Positions 8,710 to 15,924 of a DNA stretch of 43,528 bases are shown in pieces; positions within the stretch are counted from its first letter, which is position 1; every line of letters starts with the position of its first letter. A program made the translations under genes and the position numbers. The notes under the pieces were generated by a model that saw only the letters and a program-made list of their open reading frames with translations, was not told the origin of the DNA and did no database searches. Source of the DNA: Paenarthrobacter sp. (GTDB lineage: Bacteria; Actinomycetota; Actinomycetes; Actinomycetales; Micrococcaceae); contig JAPSHX010000023.1 of the NCBI GenBank assembly GCA_031179305.1, positions 11,272 through 54,799 on the forward strand, in the 5' to 3' direction.

Positions 8710-9512
8710 CCACCAGCACCATGAAATGGACCCAGCGGGACATTGAGGCCGCGGCCAAGGTCCTGGCCTCGGCCAGCGCAATCGGTGCGCCTTTGCCCAC
8801 GCTGACCGATGAGGAAGTTGTGGCCCTGGACGGCGTCCAGCACGAACAGCTGGTTGCCCTGCCGTGGCTATCTGCGCAGGACGCCAGCAAGGAACTGATG
8901 TGCGCTGTCGCGTTGCGCGGCCTGCTCGCCAAGGAACTCGTTTATCCGGTGGTATTCGAGGGTGAAACCGAGCCGTCGCGCTTGCACGCCACCGAAGAAA
9001 TCACCGGCGCCCTCACTCTGCGCCGCAGCGGCAGCAGCGTAGTTTCCGTGGAACGTACCGTATCCACCGGCAAGCGTTGGCTCTACGGCTACCTTCACGA
9101 TGAAGGCGTCCTGCTGGAAGAAGTGGACGAAAGTGGGCTGCACGGCTTCACCGTAGTCACCCGCGACCAGCTGGTTCCGCGTCTGGCCGAGTTCGTAGAC
9201 CCCCAGCAGGCCGCAGCCCGCGACACCGAACCTGCCCTTTACACGGAAGCCCAGTTCGAGGCACACGCCGCCACGGCCTTGGCCGACACCCAAGCCGCGA
9301 GCAACGTAGTGGCTTTCAATTCCGATACCAACGAGTTCCCCACGGTCACCGTGTACACCGGCCCCTCCAGCGTTCACGTGCTGACCCCACGGGCGGAGGG
9401 TTCCCCGGAGTCCGGCGCCCCGGAGCAGACTGAATCAGTGTCGTTCGAGCTGCAGGAAACGTCTGCAGCATCGTTGGCCCGCGTCCTCGGTGGACTTGCG
9501 GGACTGGCCTGA
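8706..9512 (+). CDS. Hypothetical protein, possible EspG-like partner
   Basis: 268 aa, no signal peptide or membrane segment. The layout resembles EspG/ESX secretion-associated chaperones: a short helix start, a mixed alpha/beta core (ALTLRRSGSSVVSVERTV, then RWLYGYLHDEGVLLEEVD) and a FTVVTRDQLVPRLAEFVDP helix. I cannot confirm this by alignment. Translational coupling to the WXG-type gene (4-base ATGA overlap) supports a protein acting directly on that product, for example as chaperone or immunity partner. The C-terminal third is Glu/Ser/Thr-rich and looks disordered. Confidence 0.55.
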   Translation: MTTSTMKWTQRDIEAAAKVLASASAIGAPLPTLTDEEVVALDGVQHEQLVALPWLSAQDASKELMCAVALRGLLAKELVYPVVFEGETEPSRLHATEEITGALTLRRSGSSVVSVERTVSTGKRWLYGYLHDEGVLLEEVDESGLHGFTVVTRDQLVPRLAEFVDPQQAAARDTEPALYTEAQFEAHAATALADTQAASNVVAFNSDTNEFPTVTVYTGPSSVHVLTPRAEGSPESGAPEQTESVSFELQETSAASLARVLGGLAGLA

Positions 9513-9558
9513 CCCTTAGCACCCAAGCCGTACACCGCCGTCGAGCTGAAAGCCCCTC

Positions 9559-10194
9559 ATGAGCACTTCGAAGTCCACAACAGTCACCGGGCTGCTTGAC
9601 GCTGTCAACGGCCGCCCCGTTCGCCGCCACCCTGAAACCGGCGCGTACTTCGTCAAGGCCTCGGCAGGCGCCCACTTCTGGGGCCGCGCCTTGGATGCGG
9701 TGGTGTTCGTGGTTGGTTACATGGTTCTGGCCGTGATCGCTGCTGTGATCCGGGAATCCATGATGAACAGCGGCTCGGCACTCGGGTACAACGATGGTTT
9801 GTGGCTGACGCTCTACGTTGTCCTCTGGTTCGTGGGGCTGTTCGTCTACGGGATGATCTGGGGATCCGTGGGCAGCGTGGGCGATGCAGCCGCCGGCATG
9901 CGCTCCGTGCGGATCAAGAACGGCACGACGGCGGGAGCATGGTTGGGTGGTTGGCGCGCCATCTGCTGGTCTTTCTTCCCGTTCTTCGTGGTTATGCTCA
10001 TTGCGTCCGCAATAAGTGGCGGCGGAGACGACACTTGGGATCCGAAGTTTGCAGCTATTGACCGGCGCTCGGGAATCGCCCAAGGCCAACAGCCTGTCCC
10101 GGACCCCAAGGTAGTCGCCGCAGAACAGGCCTCCGAAGCGGAGCGTCGGAACATGCCCAACCTCTACGGCCAGCGTCCGGATGCGCGGCCGTAA
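9559..10194 (+). CDS. RDD-family membrane protein
   Basis: 211 aa integral membrane protein. Three hydrophobic segments lie at about 45-64, 81-101 and 133-153. The first begins with the Arg-x-x-Asp pair (RALD, 43-46) typical of RDD proteins, and DAAAGMRSVRIKNG around 109-122 is the usual loop between helices 2 and 3. A soluble, charged C-terminal tail follows. RDD proteins have varied or unknown roles and often accompany secretion or stress genes. It sits 46 bases after the EspG-like candidate and overlaps the next gene by 14 bases, so it is part of the same transcription unit. Confidence 0.8.
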   Translation: MSTSKSTTVTGLLDAVNGRPVRRHPETGAYFVKASAGAHFWGRALDAVVFVVGYMVLAVIAAVIRESMMNSGSALGYNDGLWLTLYVVLWFVGLFVYGMIWGSVGSVGDAAAGMRSVRIKNGTTAGAWLGGWRAICWSFFPFFVVMLIASAISGGGDDTWDPKFAAIDRRSGIAQGQQPVPDPKVVAAEQASEAERRNMPNLYGQRPDARP

Positions 10195-10816
10195 CTGGTT
10201 GGTTCGCCGGGTGGAGCGCAGGCTCGCACCTGAGCTCGGCCAGCTTCGATATGTCGCATCCTCACGCAGGATCTTCTGGAAGGCGCTGATCCCCTGTTTG
10301 GTAGTGGGCTTCGTCTTCGGGACCATTGCCGAATTCGTCAGCCCAATTCGTTCCACCAGGGATGCCGGACACTTCAGCGACCCGGCGCTGTTCATCACCG
10401 CGAGCATTCTCACCGGATCGTTGCTGTGGGGGATGACTCTTTTAGGAAGCTTCCGGAAGGTGCTGGTTTTCGACCGCGGAATGGTGGCCAAGTACTCCCA
10501 AAAGCACACCCGGGTTGTGATTCCCTGGAGTGACATCGTGCCCGGGAGCCTGAAGGCGGTGACCACGGCCGACGGCAGCAATCCCGACCGCCGATTGGTG
10601 GCCCGCCAGAAGGTTTCGTTGGGTGCAGGTGGGCGCAATGCATTGGTTTTCCAAGCCCGGGAAATCTTCTGGGTCTTCGCCTCCGACGAGGATCCGTGGC
10701 CCTTGGTCAGTGCAGTCCAGGAAAGTCTGCGTGACGCAGGAATGGCCGACGCTGTCCGCGCCACATCAGGTGCGCTACCCGCCGTCGTACTCACCGGACG
10801 TACGGCGCTTGACTGA
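10181..10816 (+). CDS. Membrane protein with two N-terminal helices and a possible PH/YcxB-like domain
   Basis: 211 aa. An Arg-rich start is followed by hydrophobic segments at about 35-53 and 70-90. A soluble region then begins RKVLVFDRGMVAKYS and continues with VVIPWSDIVPG, a beta-strand pattern reminiscent of bacterial PH-like or YcxB-like domains just after a helix pair. I do not recognise a named family with confidence. It overlaps the RDD gene by 14 bases and ends the cassette; its function should be read with that of the WXG-type gene. Confidence 0.6.
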   Translation: MRGRNWLVRRVERRLAPELGQLRYVASSRRIFWKALIPCLVVGFVFGTIAEFVSPIRSTRDAGHFSDPALFITASILTGSLLWGMTLLGSFRKVLVFDRGMVAKYSQKHTRVVIPWSDIVPGSLKAVTTADGSNPDRRLVARQKVSLGAGGRNALVFQAREIFWVFASDEDPWPLVSAVQESLRDAGMADAVRATSGALPAVVLTGRTALD

Positions 10817-10832
10817 CCACCCTTACTCAACA

Positions 10833-10875
10833 AAGGGCAAATTTTGCCCTTGCAGAGCTGCTACCAGCCGGTAGC
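10833..10875 (+). promoter_or_regulatory. Two tandem palindromes upstream of the SatD-like gene
   Basis: AAGGGCAAA (10833-10841) / TTTGCCCTT (10843-10851) is a compact perfect palindrome. GCTACC (10860-10865) / GGTAGC (10870-10875) is a second one, ending 12 bases before the ATG at 10888. Adjacent palindromes in front of a gene encoding an HTH protein suggest an autoregulatory operator. The first could instead help end the preceding operon (stop at 10814-10816). Confidence 0.4.
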
Positions 10876-10887
10876 ATGTGATCAACT

Positions 10888-11487
10888 ATGTTCACTCTCA
10901 CCATCAACCAACGCGACAGCCGCCGTGACGGCGACCTTGTGCCGCAGCTGCTCAAGGACCTGCGGCACATTCCCGCGCGGCTCGACTTTGATCGCTCGGT
11001 TGAGGATGAGGTGCAGGGCATCGTCGATTGCAGCCATCAAGCTGTGGAGACGGCCCTGATAGCCCTCCGGACAGGCCGGTGGTACGTGGGAATCGGCGTG
11101 GGACCCATCAACGAGCCGTTGCCCAATTTGGTCAAGGATGCCTCGGGGCATGGCCTTGTTTACGCCCGACGGGCAGTCGATCGGCTGCGCAACGGCAAAG
11201 AACGTGTCCCCGTAGCCGTTGATGGCCCCATAACAGCCTTGGCCTCGGAAGCGGAAGCCGTTTTGAGGCTCCTCGGGCACATTGTGCTGCACAGAAGCCC
11301 CGCCGAATGGCGGGTGCTGGATTTGCTCACGCCTGGCGTCCGGGGCCAACAGAAGACCGTGGCCCAGGAGCTCGGCATCACTACCCAGGCCGTGAGCAAA
11401 GCCTTGGCACGCGCTCAGTGGGCGGAGGAGCACGCCGCCCGTCCGGCCGCCGCCCGCTTGCTGCAGCTGATCCTCGAAGTGCGTTAG
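10888..11487 (+). CDS. SatD-like protein with C-terminal HTH
   Basis: 199 aa. The N-terminal half (FTLTINQRDSRRDGDLVPQL, then RWYVGIGVGPINEPLPN) has the look of the SatD family, and a helix-turn-helix lies at 155-176 (QKTVAQELGITTQAVSKALA). SatD proteins are poorly understood; the name comes from a streptococcal acid-tolerance locus. DNA binding is supported by the HTH, and palindromes just upstream are plausible self-targets. No SatE or DUF3307 partner is visible next to it. The gene converges on the DUF3618 operon, with a long hairpin between them. Confidence 0.6.
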   Translation: MFTLTINQRDSRRDGDLVPQLLKDLRHIPARLDFDRSVEDEVQGIVDCSHQAVETALIALRTGRWYVGIGVGPINEPLPNLVKDASGHGLVYARRAVDRLRNGKERVPVAVDGPITALASEAEAVLRLLGHIVLHRSPAEWRVLDLLTPGVRGQQKTVAQELGITTQAVSKALARAQWAEEHAARPAAARLLQLILEVR

Positions 11488-11514
11488 GGACTCCACACCC
11501 CCAGTCGCAGCAAA

Positions 11515-11580
11515 CCCAACTAAGTAGCACTTAAGGCCGTTCTGAGAGCTCAAAACGACCTGAAGTGCTACTTAGTTGGG
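11515..11580. repeat. 66-base inverted repeat between convergent genes
   Basis: A perfect 18-bp inverted repeat, arms 11515-11532 and 11563-11580 (CCCAACTAAGTAGCACTT and its complement). The inner part pairs further (AGGCCGTT against AACGACCT, one mismatch). The loop is around GAGAGCTC. It sits between the stops of the SatD-like and DUF3618 genes. It has no U-tract. It could be a bidirectional terminator or a copy of a dispersed palindromic element. Confidence 0.8.
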
Positions 11581-11593
11581 TGAGCGGGGCAGC

Positions 11594-12169
11594 TTACTGG
11601 TTGCTGACGTTGTCCTTGGCCGTCTGTGCGCGGTCCTGAACGTCGGCTGCTGCTGTCTGGCCCTCGTCCTTGACGTTGGCTGCGGCTTCCGTGGCAGTGT
11701 CCTTGACGTTCTGCATCGCGTCCTGAGCGGGCTCGCGCAGGTGCTCGGCAACTTCCTGGGCAGCGTGGCTGAGCTCCTCCGTGAGCGGCTGGGCAGCTTC
11801 CTTCAATGCCTGGGCAGCCTCGCGCTCCTTGTCCGATGGCGGAATCAGCGCAGAGACCAGCAATCCCGCTCCGAAGGCGATAAGGCCGGCAGCGATTGGG
11901 CTGCCCTGGGCCTTGCGGGTGATCGCTTGAGGGGCGTCGCCAATGTCTGAGACCGCACCTGACACGGCATCCTGGGCCTGATGAGCCACGTCGCTGGCCC
12001 TGTGCTGCACGTCATCGCTGGCGCCGAAGACGGCCGTCTTGATCTTGTCCACCCGGCGGTTGACGATGTGCGAAGGCGTGACCTTGTCAGCCACGGCATC
12101 AACGTTGGTGCTGAGCCGCCGGCGGGTTTCTTCGATATCGGCGCGCAGGGCGTCGGGGTTCTGCGTCAT
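11594..12169 (-). CDS. DUF3618 domain protein
   Basis: 191 aa. The N-terminus has the DUF3618 signature (DALRADIEETRRRLSTNVDA around 6-25), an amphipathic helix often found in actinobacterial envelope-stress operons. One hydrophobic segment (AAGLIAFGAGLLVSALI, about 92-108) probably spans the membrane. The rest is Ala/Glu/Gln-rich with heptad-like helices (TATEAAANVKDEG), resembling apolipoprotein- or LEA-like proteins. It is coupled by a 4-base overlap to the holin-X-like gene upstream. A structural or stress role at the membrane is inference. Confidence 0.85.
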   Translation of the reverse strand: MTQNPDALRADIEETRRRLSTNVDAVADKVTPSHIVNRRVDKIKTAVFGASDDVQHRASDVAHQAQDAVSGAVSDIGDAPQAITRKAQGSPIAAGLIAFGAGLLVSALIPPSDKEREAAQALKEAAQPLTEELSHAAQEVAEHLREPAQDAMQNVKDTATEAAANVKDEGQTAAADVQDRAQTAKDNVSNQ

Positions 12170-12597
12170 CGTGTCTCCTCAGTGTTTGGTTTCAAAGCGG
12201 GAGGTATTTCCTTGACCGTCTCAGCGGTCCGGGGCATGCCCTTGATGGCGTTCAGTTCCTTGCGGCCCATCGCTGCCAAGACGGCAGCAACAATTCCCCA
12301 AATGACCGCAACGATCACCGCGGACCAACCGAGGCCAACCAGCTGGCCCAAGGCCCACCACAGGGCGATGGATAGAAACAGCACGGTGATGTGGCCGGCG
12401 TATGCAGCTCCGCCCAGCATTCCCGCGCCCTTGCCGGCCTTGGTGGCGGAATCCTTCAGCTCCGCCTTGGCCAGCTCCACTTCCTGGCGCATCAACGTGG
12501 AGACGTCGCGCGTCAGGTCGCTCAGCAGCTCACCAAGGGGAAGGTTTTCCGCTTTCTCATGGGCTGTTGTGTGAGGCAGGTCGGCGGGACTGCTCAT
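12166..12597 (-). CDS. Actinobacterial holin-X-like (phage holin superfamily III) membrane protein
   Basis: 143 aa. Charged N-terminal helix (LGELLSDLTRDVSTLMRQEV) followed by ELAKAELKDSATKAG and two closely spaced hydrophobic segments (about 60-82 and 88-110), the pattern of the putative Actinobacterial Holin-X family. Despite the name there are no phage genes here; members commonly sit between a DUF3618 protein and a repeat-rich protein, exactly as seen. Both ends overlap neighbours by four bases, so the three are one operon. Confidence 0.85.
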   Translation of the reverse strand: MSSPADLPHTTAHEKAENLPLGELLSDLTRDVSTLMRQEVELAKAELKDSATKAGKGAGMLGGAAYAGHITVLFLSIALWWALGQLVGLGWSAVIVAVIWGIVAAVLAAMGRKELNAIKGMPRTAETVKEIPPALKPNTEETR

Positions 12598-13610
12598 CGG
12601 GGACCTCCGTACTGGGGGTCATCCGGATCAAGCGGACTCTCCGGATCAATTGCTCCAGCAAGCGGGTCCCCCTGTGCCTTGACTCCACCGGCGGTTGTCT
12701 CCGGGTACGGCAGCGTCGATCCGTCGTAGCCGCCCGTGGTACCGGCATCGTAACCCGCGGTTGCTGCGCCACCAGTTGCTGCGCCACCAGTTGCTGCGCC
12801 ACCGGTTGCTGCGCCGGTGGTGGTGGCCGATCCATAACCGGCTGTGGTGGTGGTGGGGCCTGGAAGGTCCACAGCCGGAGGCGTTACTGCGCCGCCCTGC
12901 GTCGGGTAATAGACGGCTTGTGGTGTCTGCTCGGCTGTGGTGCCGGTGCTTCCACTGGACGTGCCACCCATTGGCGAGTTGTCGGCCATACCCCGGCCGA
13001 GCCGGCCTGCAAGGACACCGGCTCCGGCTGCGAGCAGCAGGAAGGCGCCGGGCTTGCGGCGCGCGAATCCTTTGACTTCGTCCAGCAGTGAGCCGGGATC
13101 CCGGCCCTCCAGCCACTGGGCGATGGAGGAAGAACGTTGGGCTGCCTGCTGGACCAGATCCGTGGCAACGCCACCGTTTTGGTTTGAATTGGCCATGGTG
13201 GACAGTTCGTCAGAGATGGAACGCAAGCCTTCGGCAACACGCTGCTGCTGGACCTGGGCCTGGTCTGTCAGTTCGCCCTTGGTCTGCGTGAGCAGCTGCC
13301 GTGCGTTTACCTTGACTTCGTGGGCTACATGGCCGGCCTCGGACTTGGCAGTGTCCACTACACCACCTGCAGCATCCGATACCGCTCCGGCCATTCCCGC
13401 AGCTTCCTCCTTGGCCGTGTCTACCTTGCCGGAACTGGCAGAACCGGTCCCTGAACCAGCAGGAGTTCCGCTGATTCCGGTGGTTCCGGCAGTTTGCGTT
13501 TCAACGTCCGGCGAGTCGAGGTAGCTTCCGGAAAATGGCTCGGTCCCTGCATGGGCTCCGGTCCGTGGCGCCGCGAAGCTTCCGTCCTGCGGCGATTGGC
13601 TCTCAGTCAT
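12594..13610 (-). CDS. Low-complexity envelope/stress-associated protein
   Basis: 338 aa, first gene of the operon with holin-X and DUF3618. Four regions are visible: a disordered Ser/Thr/Gly N-terminus (to about 70); Ala/Glu-rich helices (AKEEAAGMAGAVSDAAGG, then a Gln-rich coiled region around RSISDELSTMA); a short hydrophobic patch (GAFLLLAAGAGVLAGRLGRG); and a Gly/Thr/Ala/Pro-rich tail with ATGGA repeats. No enzyme motif is seen. The start at 13610 gives MTESQSPQDG; the upstream extension to 13724 is Cys/Tyr-rich, unlike the family, and crosses the probable promoter palindrome. The exact role is unknown. Confidence 0.75.
   Translation of the reverse strand: MTESQSPQDGSFAAPRTGAHAGTEPFSGSYLDSPDVETQTAGTTGISGTPAGSGTGSASSGKVDTAKEEAAGMAGAVSDAAGGVVDTAKSEAGHVAHEVKVNARQLLTQTKGELTDQAQVQQQRVAEGLRSISDELSTMANSNQNGGVATDLVQQAAQRSSSIAQWLEGRDPGSLLDEVKGFARRKPGAFLLLAAGAGVLAGRLGRGMADNSPMGGTSSGSTGTTAEQTPQAVYYPTQGGAVTPPAVDLPGPTTTTAGYGSATTTGAATGGAATGGAATGGAATAGYDAGTTGGYDGSTLPYPETTAGGVKAQGDPLAGAIDPESPLDPDDPQYGGPR
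12760..12819. repeat. 15-base tandem repeat inside coding DNA
   Basis: Four units of the GTTGCTGCGCCACCA type (12760-12774, 12775-12789, 12790-12804, 12805-12819; the last two diverged) encode the ATGGA pentapeptide repeat in the tail of the low-complexity protein. Every unit is a multiple of three, so copy-number change would keep the frame. Confidence 0.85.
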
Positions 13611-13655
13611 TGTCGCTCTCTTTCCACAGTTGGCAGGCTGCGGACAGCAGCCGGG

Positions 13656-13675
13656 ATAGTAAGTATCGTTACTAT
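13656..13675 (-). promoter_or_regulatory. Palindrome in the probable operon promoter
   Basis: ATAGTAA (13656-13662) / TTACTAT (13669-13675) with a six-base spacer, 46 bases upstream of the ATG at 13610. It is an AT-rich island in GC-rich DNA in a divergent promoter region (the other gene starts at 13794). A regulator site or overlapping -10 elements are both possible. Confidence 0.4.
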
Positions 13676-13793
13676 CAATGGGTGTGTACCCGCTTGCCAC
13701 GGTTCTAATCACCCCAATTTCCAAAAGATGGCGTGCCCCACTTTCACCGCTTCCCGCTCGACACAGGAGGACTTACCTGCCAACGTAGGTCTA

Positions 13794-14876
13794 ATGAGCC
13801 AACTGCCCACGCGGCGACGGCTGATTCCCGCGCTTCGAAAAACCGTCACCCGCCACCGACTCCTGTTCGCTGCCAAAACGGCCGTCGCAGCAGGCCTCGC
13901 CTGGTACCTTGCACCCTTTATGCCGGGCCCTGCCGCCGAGTATCCGTACTACGCTCCGCTGGGCGCCTTGGTGAGCATGCACCCCACAGTGGCCGACTCA
14001 GCCAAACATGGACTCCAGAGCCTGGTGGGTTTGGTGTTGGGCATCGGCATGGCCTTCGCCATCACCACCGTCGCCGCGCCTACTGCGCTGGCTGTTGCAG
14101 TGGTGGTGGGGCTCGGCGTGCTCATCGGCGGCCTTCCCCGGCTGGGCACTGCCTCTGAATGGATTCCCATGGCAGCGCTGTTCGTGCTGGTGCTGGGTGA
14201 CTCTAACGCCGAAGGTTTCTCCTTCGCCTACGTCCTTCAGATGGCCTTGGGCGTCACGGTTGGATTTGCGGTGAACTGGCTAATATTTCCGCCCCTTCAC
14301 CTCGACGATATTGATCCCGCCATCGCCGGACACCAAGGTGCCTTATCCCGCCAGCTCAAAGACATGGCTCGAGCCATGGAAGAGTCCTGGCCACCAAACC
14401 ACGAGGCGTGGGCAACCCGCAGCGACGAACTCTCGGTCACAGCGGCCGGCGTGCGGACCGCGGTGCACCAAGCTGAACTCAGCGCCAAAGCGAACCCCAG
14501 GTCCCGTCGTCGTGCAACGCGCCTACCCAGCGACCTCGCTGGCCTGCGAACCCTCGAACGGCTCACGTTCCACGTCCAGGACATCACCGACGTCCTGGCC
14601 AGCGCCATCTGGGAGGAGGGCGCCGGGACTGTCATTCCGGATGCCGTGGTCGCTCCGCTTTCCGAAGCCTTGGAGTCTGTAGCCCGCGTGGTGGACCACT
14701 GGCGGGACGCGGAGTCCGGCGAGCTCGCCAACCGCCTGGCAAGGGCGAAGGACAGCATCGACGCCCTCAGCGATGCCGTGGCTGAGGCCGCGGCTGACCA
14801 AGCCCCGGTGAACGCTCCGGCATCGGTGGCCATGAGCCTGCGCCGGATTCTCACCGTTGTGCTGTCCTCCGAGTAG
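13794..14876 (+). CDS. FUSC/aromatic acid exporter-type membrane protein
   Basis: 360 aa. The N-terminal half has about six hydrophobic segments (roughly 22-40, 48-64, 72-92, 95-113, 122-136, 143-165) with the AAKTAVAAGLAWYLA and PYYAPLGALVSMHPT blocks typical of FUSC proteins. The C-terminal half is soluble and helical. Homologues export aromatic acids or other anions. The ATG at 13794 is preceded only by a weak AGGT; a strong AGGAGG at 13765-13770 lies about 24 bases away, with no start codon at the right spacing. The gene diverges from the DUF3618 operon. Confidence 0.8.
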   Translation: MSQLPTRRRLIPALRKTVTRHRLLFAAKTAVAAGLAWYLAPFMPGPAAEYPYYAPLGALVSMHPTVADSAKHGLQSLVGLVLGIGMAFAITTVAAPTALAVAVVVGLGVLIGGLPRLGTASEWIPMAALFVLVLGDSNAEGFSFAYVLQMALGVTVGFAVNWLIFPPLHLDDIDPAIAGHQGALSRQLKDMARAMEESWPPNHEAWATRSDELSVTAAGVRTAVHQAELSAKANPRSRRRATRLPSDLAGLRTLERLTFHVQDITDVLASAIWEEGAGTVIPDAVVAPLSEALESVARVVDHWRDAESGELANRLARAKDSIDALSDAVAEAAADQAPVNAPASVAMSLRRILTVVLSSE

Positions 14877-14879
14877 AAG

Positions 14880-15914
14880 CTAGCGCGGTCTCAGCGGCGG
14901 TGACCCCTTCCGGCCCCTACCTGCGCCAATCCCGTCCAGCATTTCCGCCAGTGACTCCAGCGAAGAATGCTTCGGTGACCAGCCCAACAGTGCATGCGCC
15001 CGGGCTGTGTCCATGATGGGCGCGTTGGCCGCCATGTCCACCCACCCGCCGTCGGTCACCTGCAGGCGGAGTCGCCAACTAACGTCGACGACGGCGCGCA
15101 GCACCGGCAGCGGGAACGGCATCACCCGCCGGGCGTTGAAAAGCCATGCCAAGGCGTTGGGGTCTATGACCGGCTCTGCGGCGATGTTGAACGCACCTTC
15201 TGCTTTGCGCTCCAACACACGCCAGTAGGCATCAGCGACGTCGGCCGTGTGGGCGGCTTGGAACACCATCTCCTTGGGGACGGCAAGCAGCGGCAGCCAG
15301 GGCTTACGCGGGACCAATCGAGGCAGGACTCGTCCCAGGAAGTAGCGGCCAACCTCACTCCCGCCACCTGCACTGAACATCAGCGCGGGCCGGAGCCGGG
15401 CCACCACTATGTCCGGGTTCTCCTTGGCAAAACCGTCCAAGAGCCTTTCCTGTGCCGCCTTGTCCACACTGTAATGGGAGCTGCGGATGCCATCCGTAGG
15501 CCAGTCTTCCTTGGTCCGTTGGTCCTTGGGAGCCGGCGAGTACGCCCCCACAGATGATGCGCACACGATGTGCCCCACTCCGGCTTTGCGCGCGGCGGCC
15601 AACACATGGGCTGTTCCTGCCACATTGGTCCGGCGCAGCATCTCCCGGTCATGGTTCGGTTGGATCAGCCACGCAAGATGAACCACGGCATCGGCGCCCG
15701 CCAAAGCTGCTTCCAGCGCGGGTTGATCCTCCACGGTGCTGATATCCAAGGTGTGCCACTCCACGCCGTGATATGGCGCGGCATCCGGATCAGGTTGCCG
15801 CCGGACGACGCCCACCAGTTCCAGGTCTGCGCCCTCTTCAGAGCGTGCTCTCTCGAGCCGCTTCAGCAGTTCCGTGCCGCCGTGTCCTGTTGCACCGATA
15901 ATCGCGATTCGCAT
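14880..15914 (-). CDS. NAD-dependent epimerase/dehydratase (extended SDR)
   Basis: 344 aa. The Rossmann motif GATGHGG at 7-13, DAVVHLAWLI after the second strand, ASSVGAY and YSVDK (the catalytic Tyr-xxx-Lys) mark an extended SDR acting on nucleotide-sugar-like substrates. It starts 10 bases after the hldE-like gene and is probably in the same transcript. It is therefore a candidate modifying or epimerising enzyme for the heptose pathway, but I do not see specific HldD features, so the substrate is open. It is convergent with the FUSC gene, only three bases apart. Confidence 0.75.
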   Translation of the reverse strand: MRIAIIGATGHGGTELLKRLERARSEEGADLELVGVVRRQPDPDAAPYHGVEWHTLDISTVEDQPALEAALAGADAVVHLAWLIQPNHDREMLRRTNVAGTAHVLAAARKAGVGHIVCASSVGAYSPAPKDQRTKEDWPTDGIRSSHYSVDKAAQERLLDGFAKENPDIVVARLRPALMFSAGGGSEVGRYFLGRVLPRLVPRKPWLPLLAVPKEMVFQAAHTADVADAYWRVLERKAEGAFNIAAEPVIDPNALAWLFNARRVMPFPLPVLRAVVDVSWRLRLQVTDGGWVDMAANAPIMDTARAHALLGWSPKHSSLESLAEMLDGIGAGRGRKGSPPLRPR

Positions 15915-15924
15915 GGCTGCTTCC

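Noticed and set aside
9346..10833. 495-codon minus-strand frame opposite the RDD cassette
   Set aside because: Low-complexity Arg/Pro/Ser composition and no recognisable motif; the plus-strand genes have overlaps, transmembrane helices and family signatures.
12166..12597. Prophage remnant, from the holin-type name
   Set aside because: No other phage gene is present; the holin-X family is a normal part of this actinobacterial operon.
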